Shown in pieces: positions 58,814 to 64,000 of a DNA stretch of 64,000 nucleotides. The stretch spans positions 2,046,001 to 2,110,000 of the forward strand of contig CP014771.1 in the NCBI GenBank assembly GCA_001596155.1. The letters are read 5' to 3'. The position numbers and the translations under genes are program-made. The stretch's first letter is position 1; every line of letters begins with the position of its first letter. Below the pieces are notes generated by a model that saw only the letters and a program-made list of their open reading frames with translations, had not been told where the DNA came from and ran no database searches. This DNA comes from Hymenobacter psoromatis (GTDB lineage: Bacteria > Bacteroidota > Bacteroidia > Cytophagales > Hymenobacteraceae).

Positions 58814-61225
58814 CTAAAACGGCACGCGCACGCGGAGCTGAATATTCTGGCCCACGTCGGCGGTGTAGTAGCGGAAGCGGTTGAGGTAGTCGCGGTATTC
58901 GCGGTTGAACAAGTTGTTGGCTGTCAGACTGATGTCGAACAACTGGTGGCCGGCGTGGAGCAGGGTGCCGGCCTCGGCTCCCCACAGGTCGTAGGCGGCC
59001 GGGGCGGGGGCGTAGTCGCCGCTGGCCGGGGTGCGGCCCTGGTGCGCCACAAATAAGTTATTGAGGCCCACGTAGCTTTGGCGCAGCTGCCCGGCATCAC
59101 CCAGGCTGAGGCGCACGCCGTTTTGCCAGCGGTTGGGGGGCGCGTAGATGAGGTAGTCGTGGGCGCTCTCGTTGTAGGCCCACAGCAGCGAGGCCGATGA
59201 GGTGAGGGTCACGCGCGGCACCGGCCGGTAGCTCACCCGCGCGTCGATGCCCTTGAAAAGCGCGTCGGTCTGCGTGTAGTCGAAGGCCGGGTAGGCCCCG
59301 CGCACGGTGCGGATATAGCGCCCCGCCGGGGCCAGATACAGGTAGTTGCGGATGTAGTTGACGTAGCCGCCGACCTCGCCCTCCACCTGCGACCCGCTGT
59401 ATAAGAGGCTGCCGCTGGCGTTGTAAGCCTGCTCTTTGGTCAGGTTGGGGTCACCGATTTCGTAGGTGGCGGCGCTCTGATGCACGCCGGATGCGTACAA
59501 CTCATTCACGGTGGGCGGCCGCCAGGCGGTGGCCAGGTTGGCGCTCAGCGTGAGGCCGTGGCCCAGGGCAAGCAGGCCGCCCGCCATGCCCGTCACGGCT
59601 TGGTAGATGGTGGTGGGCTGCGTGATGTGGCCGGTGCTCACGTCCGTGAAATAGGCCCGCAGCCAGCGATAATCGTAGCGCAGGCCGCCTTCCAGGGTCA
59701 GGCGCTCGCCGCGGTGCTTGCCCAGCACGTAGGCCCCCGCCCCGTAGTTGCGGAAGTTCGGAATCAAGAACTGATATTCCCGAATGTTGGCCTGCGTCAC
59801 GCCACTCAGGCCCGTCGTGGCCGACCACGGCCCGGTGCTCGGCGTGAGGTAGGCCACGTCCAGGGTGTGCGAGGTCAGGCTCAGGAACAGGTCGGGCACG
59901 TCGCCCAGCACCGGGTTGTAGGGCAGCTGGTCGCCGTATTCCGAGCGGGCGTCGGTCTGGCGGGCGAAAGTGGCCTGCACCTGGCCGCCGCCCGGCAGTG
60001 CCGCCGTGGCTTTGGCCTTGAAGAGCTGATGTATCACTGCCTGGTAGGGCCGGCTGATAGTGTGGGTAAACTTGTCCGCCGTCAGCGGCCGGTCGCGGTC
60101 AATGGCGCTCAGCAAGTCCGTCACCGAGCCCGTTTCGGAGCCCGAGAAAATACCCAGCTTGGTATCGAAGCGACTGAAAAACAACTCGGTGCGAATAATG
60201 CCCCGGTGGTAGTTCAGCGCCAGCGAGTAGTTCTGCTCCTGCAGGCCGGTATTCGTGATGTAGTAGTTCGCCGAGCGCGCCGTGCCGGCCCGCCGCAGCG
60301 TGCCCTGCACCCGGTAGCTGAGGCCGTGCAGCAGCCCCAGCCCGCGCCCGCCGCCCCCGGCCGAATCAGTCGGAATGGCCCCCTGCACGAAGGCCGAAGC
60401 CGCGCCCAACCGGCCGTTGGTCATGCCCACCAGGTTCACTTCGCCGCTTACCCCCGCCGTGTCGGGCAAAGCGGCCGGCTCCACCAGCACCACGCCGCCG
60501 ATGGCATCGGCCCCGTAGCGGATGCTGGCCGCGCCCTTAATCACGGTGAGACGAGTGGCGGTGAAGGGGTCAATCTCGGGCGCGTGGTCGTTGGCCCACT
60601 GCTGGCCCTCCTGCCGCACGCCGTTGTTCAAAATCAATACCCGGTTGCCGTACAGGCCGTGAATCACCGGCTTGGCAATCGTGGGACCGGTCTGAATGCT
60701 GTAAACTCCCGTAATCCCCTGCAAAGCGGCCGCCAGGTTCAGGCCCCGCGTTTGCTGCAAGGCTCGCCCGGTCAGCGTGGTCTGGCTCTGGCTGATGAGC
60801 GGCCGGGTTTCCTTGGCCCCTTCCACCCGTACCTCGCCCAACTGCCCGGCGGCGGCTTTCAGCTTGATATCGAGGGTAGTAACGCTGCCGCGCACCGTCA
60901 CGGTCAGCACCTGTTCGGCGTAGCCCACGAAGGTGGCGTGCAGGTGGTACTGCCCCGCGCACAGCTGGTGAAAGTGGTAGTGGCCATCGGCATCGGCGGC
61001 TTCGGCGGCGCTGGTTTCGGCCAGGCGCAGCACGGTGCCCGGCAGCGGTTCGCCGGTGCGCTGGTCCGTGACGCGCCCCGCCAGGTTCAGCGCGCAGGGC
61101 GCGCCGCCAGCCGAAGCCTGGCTGGTCTGCGCGTGGGCGCTCAGCAGCGCGCCACCCAGCAGCCCAGCCAGCAGCCACAGCCCCCGCCCGGCCGCCCAGC
61201 GGCCTTTTGCAAGAGATATTCCCAA
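58814..61225 (-). CDS. TonB-dependent receptor with N-terminal carboxypeptidase-like domain
   Basis: 803 residues. A signal peptide (about 1-33) is followed by a CNA/carboxypeptidase-like domain (about 40-122; LAGRVTDQRTGEPLPGTVLRLAETSAAEAADADGHYHFHQLCAGQYHLHATFVGYAEQVLTVTV), the plug (about 133-245; QTRGLNLAAALQGITGVYSIQTGPTIAKPVIHGLYGNRVLILNNGVRQEGQQW...IDPFTATRLTVIKGAASIRYGADAIGGVVLVEP) and a 22-strand barrel ending in QLRVRVPF. The plug phrase VIHGLYGNRVLILNNGVRQEGQQWxxDHAPEID is that of receptors often placed with zinc or other metal uptake, and a His-rich protein lies next to it. It imports a ligand across the outer membrane using TonB energy; the ligand is inferred. Confidence 0.88.
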   Translation of the reverse strand: MGISLAKGRWAAGRGLWLLAGLLGGALLSAHAQTSQASAGGAPCALNLAGRVTDQRTGEPLPGTVLRLAETSAAEAADADGHYHFHQLCAGQYHLHATFVGYAEQVLTVTVRGSVTTLDIKLKAAAGQLGEVRVEGAKETRPLISQSQTTLTGRALQQTRGLNLAAALQGITGVYSIQTGPTIAKPVIHGLYGNRVLILNNGVRQEGQQWANDHAPEIDPFTATRLTVIKGAASIRYGADAIGGVVLVEPAALPDTAGVSGEVNLVGMTNGRLGAASAFVQGAIPTDSAGGGGRGLGLLHGLSYRVQGTLRRAGTARSANYYITNTGLQEQNYSLALNYHRGIIRTELFFSRFDTKLGIFSGSETGSVTDLLSAIDRDRPLTADKFTHTISRPYQAVIHQLFKAKATAALPGGGQVQATFARQTDARSEYGDQLPYNPVLGDVPDLFLSLTSHTLDVAYLTPSTGPWSATTGLSGVTQANIREYQFLIPNFRNYGAGAYVLGKHRGERLTLEGGLRYDYRWLRAYFTDVSTGHITQPTTIYQAVTGMAGGLLALGHGLTLSANLATAWRPPTVNELYASGVHQSAATYEIGDPNLTKEQAYNASGSLLYSGSQVEGEVGGYVNYIRNYLYLAPAGRYIRTVRGAYPAFDYTQTDALFKGIDARVSYRPVPRVTLTSSASLLWAYNESAHDYLIYAPPNRWQNGVRLSLGDAGQLRQSYVGLNNLFVAHQGRTPASGDYAPAPAAYDLWGAEAGTLLHAGHQLFDISLTANNLFNREYRDYLNRFRYYTADVGQNIQLRVRVPF

Positions 61226-61335
61226 GATAGTGAGGAGATTGCGCCGCCCGCAAGCGGCTAGCGTACGGCCGCGGCCGGCCCGCCTGCGGCGGTCCCGGCA
61301 CCCTACGGCGGCCCAGACTTAAACCAAACGGAAGC

Positions 61336-61794
61336 CTACCCCAGCGGGGGGCCGCGCAGCGCCGTGCGCCGCAGCTCGGTGGCCGAGCAGGCCAGCGTGA
61401 AAGGCACCGCCAGCGGCTGGTAGCTCAGCAGCACGCGGGACTGCGGCACCACCACCGGTGAGGAAGCCGCGAAGGGCACGTTATAAAACGTGTCTTCGTG
61501 GCAGTGCGTGTGCTTGGGCGTGAATAGGGCCTTGCCCGCCACGGCGTGGCTGTGGTCCCTACCCACCTCAAAAGCCAGCTCCTCCGTGGTGTGCGCGTGG
61601 CCGTGCAGCGCCAGCATCCACGCCTCCGGCAGCAGCGTCCGCGTGAGGCAGAGCAGCAGGAAGAAGGCGAAGTAGGAGCGGAACGGTAAACGCAACACAG
61701 TGACGAGGAATGAGCCTAAAAACGCAAGGCCTGGCCAATGGTTGCATCGGCGTTGCAAAGATAGCTGCGCGCCGTCGGTGCGTCTATTGTTCAC
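61336..61794 (-). CDS. His-rich single-helix membrane protein
   Basis: Up to 152 residues; the start is uncertain (ATG at 61794, or a GTG nearer the membrane segment). One hydrophobic helix, YFAFFLLLCLTRTLLPEAWMLAL, is followed by His-rich clusters LHGHAHTTEE, GRDHSHAV and KHTHCHEDTFYN, then a C-terminal part with VPFAASSPVVVPQSRVLLSYQPLAVP. Small proteins with a LLPEAWxLALHxHxHT pattern accompany TonB receptors in Bacteroidetes. The His clusters suggest metal binding in the periplasm. It is 110 bp upstream of the TonB receptor on the same strand and probably heads the operon. Confidence 0.55.
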   Translation of the reverse strand: MNNRRTDGAQLSLQRRCNHWPGLAFLGSFLVTVLRLPFRSYFAFFLLLCLTRTLLPEAWMLALHGHAHTTEELAFEVGRDHSHAVAGKALFTPKHTHCHEDTFYNVPFAASSPVVVPQSRVLLSYQPLAVPFTLACSATELRRTALRGPPLG

Positions 61795-62064
61795 TTATTT
61801 TTTCGCCTCAGATAGAAGTCGCCTACCCCCCCCCCAGCCGGGCTGGTAGTGGAAAAGGGTGTGGTGTTGCCAGCCCACGATTGTCAACCCTTCTTACCGG
61901 ATATACCCGTGCCGCGCCTGATTACCTACTCTACCGCCTACGCTGGGGCATCCGCATCAAATTCCAGGTTTTTTTGGAGTATTTACTGGCGACAGCCACT
62001 AGCGTGGGTGCCTTGGAAAGGTGCATTAAACTCGTACATTCGCGCCCTATTGCTACTTATACCT
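61795..62064. other. Spacer between divergent genes
   Basis: Divergent promoter region of the His-rich protein (minus) and the toxin-antitoxin genes (plus). A run of C (CTACCCCCCCCCC-like, near 61820) is present; I see no clear promoter pair or repeat. Confidence 0.4.
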
Positions 62065-62759
62065 ATGTCTGACGCGCTTCAGGAACTATATGCCAGCCAA
62101 GCCGCTTATCGGCTGCCGCTGTACACGGTGCAGCAAACCGCGCATTTGACGGGGCTCCCGCTGCAAACTACGGCCCGTTGGGCAGCCGCCGGAACGGGCC
62201 TGCTGGTGCGGCAGCCAGGCAAAGCCGGCTTGTCTTTTCTGAATCTGGTGGAGCTGCACGTTTTGGCTGCCATTCGGCGTTTGCATCGCATTCCGTTGAG
62301 CAAAGTCCGCCAGGCGGTGCAGTTCGTGCGCAGAAACGCGGGCACCGACTACCCATTGGCCGAGCAGCAAGTTGAAACTGACGGCGTTGATTTATTCATT
62401 CGCGAATTAGACGTGCTCAGCAATGCCTCGCGACATGGCAGGTGGCCATTCGGGAGTTAGTAGCTGCTTATTTACAGCGGATTGAGCGCGACGCGGCGGG
62501 CTTTCCCCGGCGGCTTTACCCTCTCTACCGGGCCGATGCGGAAACGGCGGCGGAAGTCAGCCAATCGCCCATGCTGATAGCGGTTGACCCTGCGATTTCG
62601 TTTGGGCGGCCGGTGTTGGCTGCTTCCGGCATCGCGGTCGATATTATCGTGTCGCGCTACCGGGCCGGCGATTCCATCCGCGATTTAACAGTTGACTATA
62701 ACCTGACGGAAGCGGCTGTTGAGGAAGCTTTGCGCTATGAGCTTGGAGTGGCCGCCTGA
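62065..62759 (+). pseudogene. VapB45-like (DUF433) antitoxin, split by a frameshift
   Basis: The first frame (62065-62460) gives a MerR-like HTH half (YRLPLYTVQQTAHLTGLPLQTTARWAAAGTG...LSFLNLVELHVLAAIRRLHRIPLSKVRQAVQFVRR...VDLFIRELDVLSNASRHG), then runs into a non-native RWPFGS and a stop. The second frame, open from 62442, continues with VAIRELVAAYLQRIERDAAGFPRRLYPLYRAD and a DUF433 half (IAVDPAISFGRPVLAASGIAVDIIVSRYRAGDSIRDLTVDYNLTEAAVEEALRYELG). In undamaged relatives both halves form one protein of about 230 residues. A single missing C near 62436 (CATGGC AGG for CATGGCCAGG) explains the break. The toxin gene overlaps its end. Confidence 0.8.
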
Positions 62760-63138
62760 TTTCACGCTTTTCCTGGACCGAGGTGCCTCGGTAAATCTAC
62801 TGATGACCGCGCTCCGCGAGCTGGGCGTTGATTTTATCCGGCACGACGCTGTTTTTCCGCAAGCCACGCTGGATACGGAGTGGCTGGCTCACGCCGGGCG
62901 AGCGGGTTGGCTGGTGCTGACGCTGGACCAGAATAGCAGCTACAACAACCTGGAGAAAGCAGCCCTTCTAAGTAGCGGGGTAGGTAGCTTCGTGCTGGTG
63001 GCCAAGAAGTTAAACGGCCAGCGAATAGCTGATTGCATCACGAAAGCACTACCCGCGATGCGCGACTTTGCTCAGGCTACCCCCGGCCCTTCATCGCCAA
63101 AATTTACGCTGACAGCCGGGTACTGGCCCAACTTGTAG
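62737..63138 (+). CDS. VapC45-like PIN-domain toxin
   Basis: 133 residues from the ATG at 62737, inside the last 23 bases of the antitoxin. It matches the PIN-like group typified by VapC45: FLDRGASVNLLMTALRELGVDFIRHDAVFPQATLDTEWLAHAGRAGWLVLTLDQNSSYNNLE. The acidic residues in FLDRG, HDAVFP, TEWL and TLDQN fit the RNase site of PIN proteins. The C-terminal part, VLVAKKLNGQRIADCITKALPAMRDF, is usual. Toxins of this group cleave RNA (relatives target 23S rRNA or tRNA). It is intact, while its antitoxin is apparently frameshifted. Confidence 0.78.
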   Translation: MSLEWPPDFTLFLDRGASVNLLMTALRELGVDFIRHDAVFPQATLDTEWLAHAGRAGWLVLTLDQNSSYNNLEKAALLSSGVGSFVLVAKKLNGQRIADCITKALPAMRDFAQATPGPSSPKFTLTAGYWPNL

Positions 63139-63399
63139 AGGACAAGCCCTAGCTAAGCGAATATATTTTTGCGTCCATGACTGCCCCGCTTGCCTACCTC
63201 GCCGAAGCGTGAACTCTGCGAGTCCTCACTTCTTAGTCTTGACAAAGCTTTTCATCACTGGCAGGCCGCGTAGTGGCCTAAACCTGCCAGTTCCAAAATA
63301 AAATAGCTTACTACCCAACACTTTATCACTTAATAACCTAAAGCCGCGCAAGTATTCCGGCCGGCTGGCTCCTAAGTAGTCAGTCAAAAGTAATGGTAT
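63139..63399. other. Gene-free spacer
   Basis: No supported gene or hairpin apart from the repeat that follows. A few T-rich stretches could hold the sigma factor promoter. Confidence 0.4.
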
Positions 63400-63507
63400 C
63401 AAAAGAACGTCATTCCGAGCTTGCCGAGGAATCTCGCTCGCATCATTCGGGCCTCGCTCCACGACGCACGCGAGATTCCTCGGCAAGCTCGGAATGACGT
63501 TCTTTTT
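63400..63507. repeat. Family 1 intergenic palindrome
   Basis: Arms AAAAGAACGTCATTCCGAGC and complement; inner stem ATTCC/GGAAT, the same type as the 8660-8765 copy. Confidence 0.85.
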
Positions 63508-63609
63508 ATACCTGTTTACTTCTGCACGAGTACTTAAGCCTGCGTAATGTTAGCCCCCCGAACGGCTGGCGTTGCGCACTCTTTTAACCGGACTTGCCGC
63601 TTTGGTTTT

Positions 63610-64000
63610 ATGGCGCTTAGCCTTTCGCTGCTCCCTACCCCCGCCCCGCCATACTGTGCCAGTGGCCGCGCCGCCACGGCCGATGCCGAGCTGGTAGCGC
63701 AGCTCCGGCAGGGCAGCGAGGCCGCGTTTCGCACCCTCGTGGCGCGCTACCAGGACCGTATTTACAGCACGGCCTTTTCGCTGCTGCGGTCGGCGGAGGA
63801 GGCGGAAGACGTGGCGCAGGAGGTTTTTGTGGAGGTGTATCAAACGGTGGCGCGGTTTCGGGGCGAGGCGGCGTTGAGCACCTGGCTCTACCGGCTGGCC
63901 ACGTCGCGGGCCTTGCAGCACCGCCGCCGCCTGCAGGCCAAGAAGCGTTTTGCCTATTTCACCAGCTTGCTGGGCTTTGACAACCAGGTGCTGCACGAGC
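63610..64000 (+). CDS. ECF-type RNA polymerase sigma factor, N-terminal part
   Basis: The frame is open to the right edge, so the protein is cut. From the ATG at 63610 (another in-frame ATG at 63547 is possible) it reads MALSLSLLPTPAPPYCASGRAATADAELVAQLRQGSEAAFRTLVARYQDRIYSTAFSLLRSAEEAEDVAQEVFVEVYQTVARFRGEAALSTWLYRLATSRALQHRRRLQAKKRF. AFRTLV, RIYSTAFSLLRSAEEAEDVAQEVF and ALSTWLYRLATSRALQHRRR are regions 2.1 to 2.4 of ECF sigma factors, including the -10 recognition helix. The first 30 residues are unlike the family and the true start may be later. Region 4 and any anti-sigma gene lie outside the window. Confidence 0.8.
   Translation, partial: MALSLSLLPTPAPPYCASGRAATADAELVAQLRQGSEAAFRTLVARYQDRIYSTAFSLLRSAEEAEDVAQEVFVEVYQTVARFRGEAALSTWLYRLATSRALQHRRRLQAKKRFAYFTSLLGFDNQVLHE

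Noticed and set aside
2365..63507. CRISPR array made of the dispersed repeats
   Set aside because: Copies are kilobases apart, inverted, and have no regular spacers; no cas genes are present.
1..64000. Prophage or IS element
   Set aside because: No integrase, transposase, terminase or structural genes are seen on either strand; the GIY-YIG protein is the only nuclease that could be linked to mobility.

Overview
The window looks like a chromosomal segment of a GC-rich member of the Bacteroidota, most likely Hymenobacter or a close relative in the Cytophagales. This is inferred from gene content and not from any search. The signs are: PorT-type outer-membrane barrels; a TonB receptor with an N-terminal carboxypeptidase-like domain; an IPExxxVDY-type gene beside acpP-fabF-rnc and pyk; an M61 peptidase with a PDZ domain; promoters of the Bacteroidetes type (TTTG, about 19-21 bases, TAnnTTTG); and almost no Shine-Dalgarno sequences. 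I see no prophage, integron, CRISPR array, rRNA operon or transposase gene. Most of the window is ordinary housekeeping DNA, and its unusual content lies in the intergenic repeats.

Layout. 1-7.0 kb: end of an M61 peptidase, a frameshifted lipoprotein, a TlpA-like thioredoxin, a PfkB sugar kinase, tRNA-His, a DEAD-box helicase, aquaporin Z and a small membrane protein. 7.0-21.5 kb: upp with an overlapping GNAT gene, a Wzi/RemB-like outer-membrane protein, an MsbA-like ABC exporter, gmhA, a ComM/YifB ATPase, a MntA-HepT toxin-antitoxin pair that overlaps pyrD, a PagL-like protein and two PorT barrels. 21.6-32.0 kb (minus strand): an M20 dipeptidase, then a complete reductive pyrimidine catabolic set: preA, preT, a beta-ureidopropionase-type amidohydrolase, dihydropyrimidinase, a class III aminotransferase and mmsA. 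Together these could take uracil or thymine through beta-alanine or its methyl analogue to a semialdehyde and an acyl-CoA. A single-domain GIY-YIG nuclease gene sits inside this cluster between copies of a palindromic repeat.

32.1-47.9 kb: an XRE regulator with a likely operator, plsY, a very large secreted protein of unknown function (1874 aa), prmA, a broken OmpA-type lipoprotein gene, tpiA, cysK and cysE (cysteine synthesis), a cupin, a YheT-type hydrolase and rpsT. 48.4-56.5 kb: a stand-alone STN-domain protein, pyk, an IPExxxVDY-type gene, acpP, fabF, rnc, an unrecognised gene, and glutamine-dependent nadE carrying a repeat inside its coding sequence. 56.6-61.8 kb: a probable metal-acquisition locus (TonB receptor, a lipoprotein of the periplasmic-binding-fold-like family, a His-rich small membrane protein, a barrel and a coiled-coil lipoprotein). 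61.8-64 kb: a VapB45/VapC45-like toxin-antitoxin pair with a frameshifted antitoxin, and the start of an ECF sigma factor.

The most notable signal is a set of intergenic palindrome families. In family 1 each long arm folds into its own small hairpin, and the stem bases differ between copies but always match each other (ATTCC/GGAAT, ATTGC/GCAAT, ATGTC/GACAT, ATGCT/AGCAT). Family 2 shows the same behaviour. A third family supplies the DNA directly next to the start codons of three genes. A fourth type, palindromes built of short repeated words, has entered the nadE reading frame. The GIY-YIG gene is flanked by a 32-base exact direct repeat of a family 1 arm, which suggests, but does not prove, a mobile or helper relationship.
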